Assembly (NCBI GenBank): GCA_018304365.1
Contig: JAGVWH010000025.1
Location: 1 to 5,869 of the forward strand
Source of the DNA: Nanobdellati archaeon
GTDB lineage: Archaea > Nanobdellota > Nanobdellia > UBA10117
Length of the DNA stretch: 5,869 nt
Direction of reading: 5' to 3'
The notes under the pieces are model-generated. The model was not told the origin of the DNA. It saw only the letters and a list, made by a program, of their open reading frames with translations, and ran no database searches. A program made the translations under genes and the position numbers. Numbering within the stretch: position 1 is the first letter of the stretch; each line of letters opens with the position of its first letter. Of this stretch, positions 1-5,848 are shown piece by piece.

Positions 1-1
1 T

Positions 2-505
2 AGTTTATGCCGAGAAATAGAAATCGGAACTATAAATGCAGATAAATATTCTAAATGTCCTAAGAGTTATGATGCGGATCCAGTAAAATGCGGCGCTTAC
101 CAGCTCGCAGTTTTAGCAGATAGATGTCTTTATAGAGGCGGAGGAAGTAGTTCCGTCTTAGGTGTTGGAGGTATGGATTGGCAAATCTGCTTCAATAAAA
201 TTACTGTTAGAAATCTTGGAAAATTAGATATCAGCGAGAATGATGTTAAAGCAGTAATAAACGAAAATGAATTCACGCATAAAATTAGATCAGCGGATAT
301 AACATTTGGATTTGAAAAGTTAGAAAGCCTTTTTGGATTCGGACTTATTAACATACCTAAAGAAAAAGATATTTCCAAAGGCGAGGGCTTTGGTATGCAA
401 TTTATTGTTGCCGCCTCCGGCGAAGTTAATACCGAAGGAATTACTATTAAAGAGACAAATTATGTTTGTATAGGTGATACTTTCGTGTGCAAAAAGAATA
501 GATAA
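2..505 (+). CDS. 3' part of a cysteine-rich, probably secreted hypothetical protein
   Basis: The reading frame is open from base 2 to the TAA at 503-505, so the gene is cut by the left edge of the window. The ATG at 173 is probably internal, because the same frame upstream reads as good protein. The visible 167 residues hold seven cysteines (about 3, 19, 30, 42, 63, 156 and 163). They include a stretch C-G-A-Y-Q-L-A-V-L-A-D-R-C followed by a Gly/Ser-rich turn and M-D-W-Q-I-C-F-N. The final pair, Y-V-C-I-G-D-T-F-V-C, sits five residues from the C-terminus. This cysteine pattern suggests disulphide bonds and an extracytoplasmic location, but no signal peptide is visible since the N-terminus is missing. 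I do not recognise the family. The gene converges on the surface-protein gene that ends at 517, and the stop codons are 11 bp apart. A second copy of its last 40 or so codons lies at 2880-3020. Confidence 0.8.
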   Translation, partial: SLCREIEIGTINADKYSKCPKSYDADPVKCGAYQLAVLADRCLYRGGGSSSVLGVGGMDWQICFNKITVRNLGKLDISENDVKAVINENEFTHKIRSADITFGFEKLESLFGFGLINIPKEKDISKGEGFGMQFIVAASGEVNTEGITIKETNYVCIGDTFVCKKNR

Positions 506-522
506 AAACGTTCTATTTATCT
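500..522. terminator. Small hairpin between convergent genes, with T-rich tracts for minus-strand termination
   Basis: AGATAAA (500-506) and TTTATCT (516-522) form a 7-bp stem around a 9-nt loop, exactly between the two convergent stop codons. Read on the minus strand, the bases just past the surface-gene stop contain two T5 runs (complement of 491-495 and 504-508). Archaeal RNA polymerase typically terminates at such U-rich tracts. On the plus strand the following sequence is only moderately T-rich. The same element recurs at 3015-3036. A terminator role is inference; the stem itself is AT-rich and weak. Confidence 0.4.
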
Positions 523-2871
523 TCTAAATCTTGTTAGTTTACTCTGCTGTTTCTTTCTGTATGCAGTTAGACCAATGGCGCTAGCAACAGCTCCGCCAAT
601 TGCAGCAACTAATGGATAGTTTGTTTGATTATTTTGCAAGTTATTTTTAGACTCATCTTTTTGCAAATCTGAAAATCTAAGTTTCGTAGTCTCGCCTTTT
701 TTAATACTATTATTTTCAAATCTTACATCTTCTTTATCGCCAGTAACCGTCTTTACTGCAAGAGTATAATTTTCATCGGCCGTACCTTTTAGATTAATAA
801 TAGCGGGATGTTCATTACCTAGTATTATGATTTTTTCCTCTCTAGGAAAATATTTTGAATTTGGTATAGATTCAACTATTTTACCATTTTTTAATCCAGT
901 AGTTCTGCCGGCTGAATCTACTACGTATAATTCAGGACTATTTTTTATTGTAACTTGAGTTAAAACGCCCCGAGTTGGATTTAATCTTATTGCATTATCA
1001 GGATCTTTAAATCTCTCTTGATCTGTTGGGAACTTACCTCGTTCTCCCCAAAAATCACTAGCGTTATATTTTAGTAAATCTTCTAATGGATGTAATTCGT
1101 AACTATTTCCGAATAAAGATTTACTTCCATAATTAATTGGCATTTCTATATGATCGAGCATAAAAAGATCTTTAGATGTTCCGTGTCCACCTCCCTCAAC
1201 CCAAAAAGTATCTATATTCTCTTGGTAGTTGTTATCCCAAAAATGCATACTTGCAGAAGTGTGGAATACTTCGCCGCTTTTATTGTCTACCCATTTGTGA
1301 ATTACTTCCCAATCGTACTCGTGCTCATCTGCGCCCCAGTCATTGTATACGTAATAAGACCAGTATTGTATTACTTTGAAACCTTTGGGATGTTCTGTGC
1401 TTATTTTATTAGAATAATCTGTAACTGCGTAATAAATAGTTTCATTATTTGGAAAGTCGCCTTTTTGCCAGTTTAGTGCATTATTAGTTACGTCGGAATC
1501 ATCTGCATAAGGATTTGTTGGGTAGTATTTTTCATCTTGGCTGAATAAATAATTTGGCGCATACCATTTAATTAAGTCTTCAATAGTTAGTTCTGATGGT
1601 TTAACGTCTGAATTATTTGTTTGAGGGTCATCTTTAGATCTATCATTTGGAACTTTTTTACCTATATTAGACAGATCTAATCCCTGTATATTCGTAAGAT
1701 ATACATCGCCACCCGATACATAAATTATATTACTACCCCATATATCTGCTTTAGGGCTCGGAGAAGTTATACCTGCTCCCGTATAATCAGAGATTACTTC
1801 AGTAAGAAAATAATCATATGTGGAATTTAGATTATAGAAGCTTACCTTTTCTTGAATTGAGTAAACTACATTATAATCGTGTATTTTTGGAAATGCACTT
1901 ATACTTGCTGTATCTCCAATTATTTGTGTTGTTCGTTCATAAGTTGTATCATAAACATAGATGCCTTCTTCACTCTCGTGGTCTGCGATATCTAAATAAT
2001 ATACTATTTTATTTTGCCAAATAGCTGGTTCATAAGCACTATGTTGTGATTCCGAGAAAACCACTATCTCTTCATTTGTATCTAAATCGTAATAATATAT
2101 TGAATTTGTCGGTGCAAAATAACCCTCAATTTCATAAACTACTTTGTCAGACCAGATATCGGGCATGTATCTATAATTATCATAAGGATATGGATCTGCT
2201 ATGTCCCGTTCGTCTTCTGTCTTTAAATTTATTATATAAAAATTATTATCCCCCGTGTAGGAATTTATCGCTAAATTTTCTTCATTTATTGCTATTTCCC
2301 GCACTAAACCACCTACCTCTATTGTATTTTTTTCCCAGGGCGTTTTTGTTAAATTATAATATATTATTAATGACCTGTCAATTGTTTCATTCCAGTTTGA
2401 GTAAACTAAATATTTCTCTGATAAGTCAAAATCTCCATCATTGAGTTCGATATTCGCTGGAATGGTTTGCTTGTTTCCAGTATAAATATTTAGTACTGTT
2501 ATAGATCCATCCTCAGAGGCCCAAGCTAGGTGGTCTCCAGAAATTGTTGGTAAACATTGTTTTTGTGCATCCGAAGTAATACGATAAGTAACGAACTCAG
2601 CCTCATCATACTGAGCCTCTGCATTTTCCATAACAATATCTGGAAGCTCAACACCAAGATCTTTAGTTAAAGCTCCAAATGTAGCTGCAGAAATCATACC
2701 AGCTGCTGTCAACGCTGCAGCAGTTTCTGCAATTCCAAGATAGGTTTCAGCTTGAGCTAGGTCTTGGATTAAATGATGGTCAGTATTGTGATCTCTTAAA
2801 TTGAATTCTAAACCAGTCAGAGCATTAGCTTCCCCGTAACTTTTGCCAACTAAGTCTTCAGCTTTTACCAT
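517..2871 (-). CDS. Membrane-anchored surface protein: beta-propeller plus Vps62/NPP1-like domain (left paralogue)
   Basis: 784 aa. Residues 1-50 form a polar leader. Residues 51-68 are hydrophobic (A-A-A-L-T-A-A-G-M-I-S-A-A-T-F-G-A-L), and A-E-A-Q at 84-87 could be a signal-peptidase site. Residues 103-400 hold about seven beta-propeller blades, each marked by strings such as P-D-I-W-S-D-K-V-V-Y or E-P-A-I-W-Q-N-K-I-V-Y, like the archaeal surface-protein propeller repeats. Residues 432-600 resemble Vps62/DUF946 and NPP1 domains: W-Y-A-P (436-439), D-E-K-Y-Y-P (446-451), Q-Y-W-S-Y-Y, H-E-Y-D-W-E (517-522), M-H-F-W-D and G-G-G-H-G (560-564). Residues 640-735 look like a beta-sandwich (D-S-A-G-R-T-T-G). 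A polar linker with N-x-T sequons leads to a membrane helix (754-770) and the tail Y-R-K-K-Q-Q-S-K-L-T-R-F-R-R. The start is set by homology with the paralogue at 5532 and a TATA element 29 nt upstream. Compared with that paralogue it lacks about 38 residues after the leader. The function is unknown; surface binding or cell contact is inferred. Confidence 0.85.
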   Translation of the reverse strand: MVKAEDLVGKSYGEANALTGLEFNLRDHNTDHHLIQDLAQAETYLGIAETAAALTAAGMISAATFGALTKDLGVELPDIVMENAEAQYDEAEFVTYRITSDAQKQCLPTISGDHLAWASEDGSITVLNIYTGNKQTIPANIELNDGDFDLSEKYLVYSNWNETIDRSLIIYYNLTKTPWEKNTIEVGGLVREIAINEENLAINSYTGDNNFYIINLKTEDERDIADPYPYDNYRYMPDIWSDKVVYEIEGYFAPTNSIYYYDLDTNEEIVVFSESQHSAYEPAIWQNKIVYYLDIADHESEEGIYVYDTTYERTTQIIGDTASISAFPKIHDYNVVYSIQEKVSFYNLNSTYDYFLTEVISDYTGAGITSPSPKADIWGSNIIYVSGGDVYLTNIQGLDLSNIGKKVPNDRSKDDPQTNNSDVKPSELTIEDLIKWYAPNYLFSQDEKYYPTNPYADDSDVTNNALNWQKGDFPNNETIYYAVTDYSNKISTEHPKGFKVIQYWSYYVYNDWGADEHEYDWEVIHKWVDNKSGEVFHTSASMHFWDNNYQENIDTFWVEGGGHGTSKDLFMLDHIEMPINYGSKSLFGNSYELHPLEDLLKYNASDFWGERGKFPTDQERFKDPDNAIRLNPTRGVLTQVTIKNSPELYVVDSAGRTTGLKNGKIVESIPNSKYFPREEKIIILGNEHPAIINLKGTADENYTLAVKTVTGDKEDVRFENNSIKKGETTKLRFSDLQKDESKNNLQNNQTNYPLVAAIGGAVASAIGLTAYRKKQQSKLTRFRR

Positions 2872-2879
2872 AATAGTAA

Positions 2880-3020
2880 AACGAGCAACACTTTCTTAAA
2901 GTTAATGGAACTTCCATTATTACCGCTGGGTCAAGTGAAGTTGATGCTAAAGGAATTACTATTAAAGAGGCAAATTATGTTTGTATAGGTGATACTTTCG
3001 TGTGCAAAAAGAATAGATAA
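2880..3020 (+). pseudogene. Relic of the 3' end of a second cysteine-rich gene
   Basis: The frame is open from 2880 to the TAA at 3018-3020, just after in-frame stops at 2874-2879, and it contains no ATG. Its last residues, N-Y-V-C-I-G-D-T-F-V-C-K-K-N-R, match the end of the gene at 2-505 exactly. Similarity extends back through S-S-E-V-D-A-K-G-I-T-I-K-E (S-G-E-V-N-T-E-G-I-T-I-K-E in the intact copy) to about base 2913. Upstream of that the relic reads E-Q-H-F-L-K-V-N-G with little clear similarity. Everything coding for the first four cysteine-bearing segments is missing, so this is a duplicated and truncated gene tail. It could in principle be translated from a non-ATG codon, but its abutment to the left surface gene's promoter argues against this. 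Confidence 0.75.
2895..2901 (-). promoter_or_regulatory. TATA-box-like element of the left surface-protein gene (leaderless)
   Basis: On the minus strand this reads CTTTAAG, and the first T of TTTAA is 29 nt before the A of the ATG at 2871. The spacing predicts transcription starting at or next to the start codon, and no Shine-Dalgarno sequence is present. Between it and the ATG lies CTCGTTTT (2878-2885), shared with the paralogue's promoter. The element sits inside the relic of a plus-strand gene. Confidence 0.5.
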
Positions 3021-3036
3021 AACGTTCTATTTATCT
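3015..3036. terminator. Second copy of the hairpin and T-rich element
   Basis: AGATAAA (3015-3021) and TTTATCT (3030-3036) can pair around an 8-nt loop. This duplicates the element at 500-522. On the minus strand T-rich runs follow (complement of 3006-3024), about 90 nt past the stop codon of the 805-aa paralogue. It may end that transcript. Confidence 0.35.
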
Positions 3037-3122
3037 TCTAAATCTTTTATAGAATTTGATTTAAGTTTAGATTTGTCGGATTCAGAATCGTCAGAATTTG
3101 CAAGTGAAATATTTTCATTTAC
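3027..3122 (-). pseudogene. Out-of-frame remnant of an acidic C-terminal tail of the right surface protein
   Basis: Just past the TGA (3115-3117) of the 805-aa gene, the +1 frame on the minus strand is open for 31 codons, from GTA at 3122 to a TAG at 3027-3029. It encodes a hydrophilic tail, V-N-E-N-I-S-L-A-N-S-D-D-S-E-S-D-K-S, then K-L-K-S-N-S-I-K-D-L-E-D-K. A single-base indel near Q-Q-S-K would fuse it to the basic end of the membrane anchor as a cytoplasmic tail. In the left paralogue the equivalent stretch is mostly deleted, and its last codons are read in another frame as L-T-R-F-R-R. It looks like decayed coding sequence. A chance open frame in AT-rich DNA cannot be excluded. Confidence 0.4.
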
Positions 3123-5532
3123 TCTGCTGTTTCTTTCTGTATGCTGTTAGTCCAATAGCAGCAGCTATACCTCCACCAATGGCAGCAATTACGGGAGTCT
3201 GCCATTGAGTATTTAGCAGATTATTTTTGGGTTTGATATCATTTGTTGAATTAGGCTTAGTATCGTTTGTTGTATTAGTATTTGTGTAACTTTGTGTCAA
3301 ATCAGAAAAATCATAAATCTTAGTATCGCCTTTGTTTATTGTGCCATTTATAACACCAAATCGTTCGGAATTATCTTCAAGTATTTTCATTTCGAGAGTG
3401 AACTGCTCTTTTTCAGTACCATAAATTTCAACAGTTATATTTGTATCATCTAAGATTATTATTCTTTCATCTTGAAATATATAAATTGAGTTAGGAATAT
3501 CTTCTACTAATTGCCTATAAGCTACTCCCGGTATGATCGTTATTCCCGTAACATCTCCTTTAGAATTTTTAGCGCGTAAATCCGGACTATTTTTAATATC
3601 TATTTCGGTTAATTTTGGCAATTCAAACTTTCCAATTATATTATTAGGGTCTAGATAACGTTTTTGTTTAGTTGGGAATTTTCCCAATTCTCCAGGAAAA
3701 TCTTTTTCATCATACATATCTAATTTATCTAAAGGTCTTAAGTCATAAGTATTAACGTCTAAAATTTTATCAACACCATTAAACTGTATTTTTATGCCAT
3801 CTATCATAAATACGTCTTTAGATAGCCCATGTCCACCTTCCTCTACAAAGAATCGATTAATATTCTCATCGTATATATTGTCCCATAAATGCATACTAGC
3901 TGATGTTTTGTAGACTTCATTGTTCTTATTGTCGATCCATTTGTGAATTACTTCCCAATCGTACATATGATCATCAGAACCCCAGTTATTGTAGACGTAA
4001 TAATTCCAATATTGTAGAACTTTGAAACCTTCGGGATGCTCTGTACTTTTTTCACTAGAGTAATCAGTTATGGCATAATAAACAACTTGATCTTTTGGAA
4101 ATTCTTCAAATAACCATTTGTCAGCATTATTTGTTACATCATAATCATCAGCATATGGATCAGTAGGAAAATATTTTTCTTCGGTACTAAATAAATAAGT
4201 AGGAGCGTACTTCTCTGCTAATTTTATTAGCTCTGGATTTTCTATCGATTTATCATCAAAAGAGAATTCTGCTAAGTATATATCTTTACCATCAGACCAG
4301 ACCACTTTATTTTCCCAAATATCTAAATTTTCACAAGTACCAGGTATTCGAATTTCCGCTTCAGTTTCTATGTTAAGTATGTTTATACTATCTTTTAATG
4401 AATTTGTCCAGACAATATTATTTTCATAAAAAGAATGTTTATTAGAATCCAAATCTAAGTTATCTACTGTTTTTCCTTGATATATGTCATATACTCTGAT
4501 GCTGTGCGTTGAATCGCACTTGTAGATTACCTTATTACCATAAATTTGCGGGTTTGTACCTTCATCACAATCACTAGATATCTCTTTATAGTAGCTGGAA
4601 TAATTATTTAGGTCTTGTATATTTATACTATTTTTATAAGATGGAAAGTCTTTATGCACCCATACTAACATATCGTTATTTACTTTAGGATTTAGTTCTT
4701 CTCCCGCACCTATATCAATGTCTGAGCTAAAACTTCCATCTATACTTCTTATAGATATATAATCGCTTTCATCGTCTCCAGATGACCATACTATATATTC
4801 CCCATCTGTTGAAGGATTGCCTGCAAGTAAATCATCATCAGCTATCTTTTTACTTTCCCAATTGCTAGTAGAGGTATTTGTGAGCCATATATCTTTATCT
4901 GTAAATCCTGTAGCTAAAACTAAATTATCATTATATATATCGATAGTATCTCCATCCACAGAAACAGAAAATTCAGTAATTAGTTGATTAGTAGTTAGAT
5001 TTAATATTTGCGCCTTATTTGATGTTTGTATACTTCCTTGCTCTTCGTAAATCCAAGCAGCTTTGTCTCCAGATATATGTGGATAATTTGCTTTGCCATT
5101 AATATTTGTTGTTAAAGGAGTTATTTTATATGTGCCATCATTTGTATCGTCAGGGCTTTGAGCACTCGCATCCATAACAATATCTGGAAGCTCAACACCA
5201 AGATCTTTAGTTAACGCTCCAAATGTTGCTGCAGAAATCATACCCGCTGCTGCCAACGCTGCAGATGTTTTCGTATGTTTGAAATTATTAAATCGGGAAG
5301 ATACATAATCAGAGAGATTTCTAAATCTGGAAAATCTTTGAGTGTGCGATTCAGATGCAGCTGGATTATATTTTGGCAGAAAAGCTTCTGCAATTCCAAT
5401 GTAAGTTTCAGCTTGAGCTAGGTCTTGGATTTTATGATGGTCAGTATTGTGATCTCTTAAATCGAATTCCAAACCAGTCAGAGCATTAGCTTCTCCATAA
5501 CTTTTGCCAACTAACTCTCTAGCTCTAATCAT
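3115..5532 (-). CDS. Membrane-anchored surface protein: beta-propeller plus Vps62/NPP1-like domain (right paralogue)
   Basis: 805 aa, paralogous to the protein encoded at 517-2871 along its whole length. The leader (1-50) is nearly identical. It is followed by a 38-residue Arg/Phe/Ser-rich insert (about 51-88), a hydrophobic segment (90-107) and a possible cleavage site A-S-A-Q at 122-125. Seven propeller blades span 148-424, with motifs such as N-P-Q-I-Y-G-N-K-V-I-Y and D-I-W-E-N-K-V-V-W. The Vps62/NPP1-like domain (about 436-605) has K-Y-A-P (441-444), E-E-K-Y-F-P (451-456), Q-Y-W-N-Y-Y, H-M-Y-D-W-E (522-527), M-H-L-W-D (547-551) and E-G-G-H-G (565-569). A beta-sandwich module (645-745) precedes an Asn/Thr-rich linker (750-771) and an anchor T-P-V-I-A-A-I-G-G-G-I-A-A-A-I-G-L (779-795) with the tail T-A-Y-R-K-K-Q-Q-S-K. 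Expected topology is a large extracellular ectodomain with a short cytoplasmic end. The start agrees with the paralogue and with a TATA element 29 nt upstream. The exact function is unknown. Confidence 0.85.
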   Translation of the reverse strand: MIRARELVGKSYGEANALTGLEFDLRDHNTDHHKIQDLAQAETYIGIAEAFLPKYNPAASESHTQRFSRFRNLSDYVSSRFNNFKHTKTSAALAAAGMISAATFGALTKDLGVELPDIVMDASAQSPDDTNDGTYKITPLTTNINGKANYPHISGDKAAWIYEEQGSIQTSNKAQILNLTTNQLITEFSVSVDGDTIDIYNDNLVLATGFTDKDIWLTNTSTSNWESKKIADDDLLAGNPSTDGEYIVWSSGDDESDYISIRSIDGSFSSDIDIGAGEELNPKVNNDMLVWVHKDFPSYKNSINIQDLNNYSSYYKEISSDCDEGTNPQIYGNKVIYKCDSTHSIRVYDIYQGKTVDNLDLDSNKHSFYENNIVWTNSLKDSINILNIETEAEIRIPGTCENLDIWENKVVWSDGKDIYLAEFSFDDKSIENPELIKLAEKYAPTYLFSTEEKYFPTDPYADDYDVTNNADKWLFEEFPKDQVVYYAITDYSSEKSTEHPEGFKVLQYWNYYVYNNWGSDDHMYDWEVIHKWIDNKNNEVYKTSASMHLWDNIYDENINRFFVEEGGHGLSKDVFMIDGIKIQFNGVDKILDVNTYDLRPLDKLDMYDEKDFPGELGKFPTKQKRYLDPNNIIGKFELPKLTEIDIKNSPDLRAKNSKGDVTGITIIPGVAYRQLVEDIPNSIYIFQDERIIILDDTNITVEIYGTEKEQFTLEMKILEDNSERFGVINGTINKGDTKIYDFSDLTQSYTNTNTTNDTKPNSTNDIKPKNNLLNTQWQTPVIAAIGGGIAAAIGLTAYRKKQQSK

Positions 5533-5554
5533 AGCAAAACGAGAAAATCAAATC

Positions 5555-5561
5555 TATTAAA
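5555..5561 (-). promoter_or_regulatory. TATA-box-like element of the right surface-protein gene (leaderless)
   Basis: On the minus strand this reads TTTAATA, with its first T 29 nt upstream of the A of the ATG at 5532, exactly the spacing found for the paralogue. The shared block CTCGTTTT lies at 5536-5543. No Shine-Dalgarno sequence is visible. The element starts two bases past the stop codon of the 65-aa gene, so the surface gene probably has its own promoter. Confidence 0.55.
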
Positions 5562-5562
5562 C

Positions 5563-5760
5563 CTATTTGTTTATGCGATTATAGCGCATATGCTCGAAAA
5601 TACCCATAGGAATAGCTACTCCAGCTATCAAAACAAGAAATGCTGTTAGCATCAATACTAACGTAGAGTTGCTTATAGAAATAAGTTGAATTGCAGCTAT
5701 GGGTGTAAGTGCAGCTCCAAATAACATTAATTGTAAGTGCTTAGGTTTGTAAACCATCAT
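5563..5760 (-). CDS. Small membrane protein with two predicted helices, unknown function
   Basis: 65 aa, stop TAG at 5563-5565. After the start M-M-V-Y-K-P-K-H-L-Q come two hydrophobic stretches: roughly residues 11-30 (L-M-L-F-G-A-A-L-T-P-I-A-A-I-Q-L) and 34-55 (L-V-L-M-L-T-A-F-L-V-L-I-A-G-V-A-I-P-M-G). A short basic tail, H-M-R-Y-N-R-I-N-K, closes the protein. A hairpin of two helices with both ends in the cytoplasm fits the positive charges. Two ATGs occur in tandem (5760 and 5757). The first is preferred because the TATA element lies 28 nt before it. The gene has the same strand as the large surface gene downstream and ends only 30 bp before it, so partial co-transcription is possible. 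I do not recognise a family, and the short length keeps some doubt. The clear promoter and the helix pattern support a real gene. Confidence 0.7.
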   Translation of the reverse strand: MMVYKPKHLQLMLFGAALTPIAAIQLISISNSTLVLMLTAFLVLIAGVAIPMGIFEHMRYNRINK

Positions 5761-5780
5761 ATGAGATTATACATTTTTGG

Positions 5781-5788
5781 TATTTATA
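5781..5788 (-). promoter_or_regulatory. TATA box of the 65-aa membrane protein gene
   Basis: The minus strand reads TATAAATA, close to the classical archaeal TATA box, with its first T 28 nt upstream of the ATG at 5760. The spacing again predicts a leaderless transcript. A bacterial reading is possible from TATAAT (5766-5771), 5 nt before the ATG, but the other two promoters in the window have no such element. Confidence 0.6.
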
Positions 5789-5848
5789 TCTAACTATTCA
5801 ACTATAGCAGCAAACCTTAAAAATCGACTAAAGACATTCTTTCATACT

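Larger units (their letters stand above)
397..2901. repeat. Left copy of a tandemly duplicated unit (gene tail plus convergent surface gene)
   Basis: This unit pairs with 2913-5562. It begins in the last 37 or so codons of the cysteine-rich gene, runs through the hairpin and the entire surface-protein gene, and ends with the promoter block CTCGTTTT plus TTTAA. Nucleotide identity is highest at the two ends. The gene-tail segment (about 437-532 versus 2952-3043), the first 40 or so codons, and the hydrophobic-segment region (about 2626-2715) are nearly identical. The propeller region is hard to align at nucleotide level. Boundaries are approximate. Confidence 0.75.
2913..5562. repeat. Right copy of the tandemly duplicated unit
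   Basis: Counterpart of 397-2901, in the same orientation. It starts inside the relic of the cysteine-rich gene and ends at the promoter of the 805-aa gene. Differences from the left copy are about 70 bp extra after the surface-gene stop, a 114-bp in-frame extra segment after the leader, and many substitutions in the propeller. A 28-nt block over the D-W-E-V-I-H-K-W codons is identical in both copies (3937-3964 versus 1291-1318). Confidence 0.75.

Noticed and set aside
130..378. 82-codon minus-strand open frame opposite the cysteine-rich gene
   Set aside because: Antisense to a frame whose tail is conserved in a second copy; low-complexity Ser/Phe/Leu composition typical of a shadow.
1150..1476. 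108- and 67-codon plus-strand open frames opposite the conserved middle domain
   Set aside because: Antisense shadows of the most conserved part of the surface protein; they overlap each other in different frames and have no plausible start signals.
2046..2444. 132-codon plus-strand open frame opposite the left surface gene
   Set aside because: It lies fully antisense to a strongly supported coding region. Its composition (Leu, His, Asn, Tyr, Cys runs) reflects the complementary strand, and no promoter or family pattern was seen.
397..3020. Duplicated blocks as insertion-sequence or transposon ends
   Set aside because: The repeats are direct, lie within homologous genes, and show no terminal inverted repeats, target-site duplications or transposase.
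3115..3117. TGA read as an amino acid (alternative code)
   Set aside because: Read-through in the same frame gives a short peptide with two more TGA codons and then TAA, with no tail-like character. The +1 frame is the one that looks coding, and Trp is encoded by TGG throughout.
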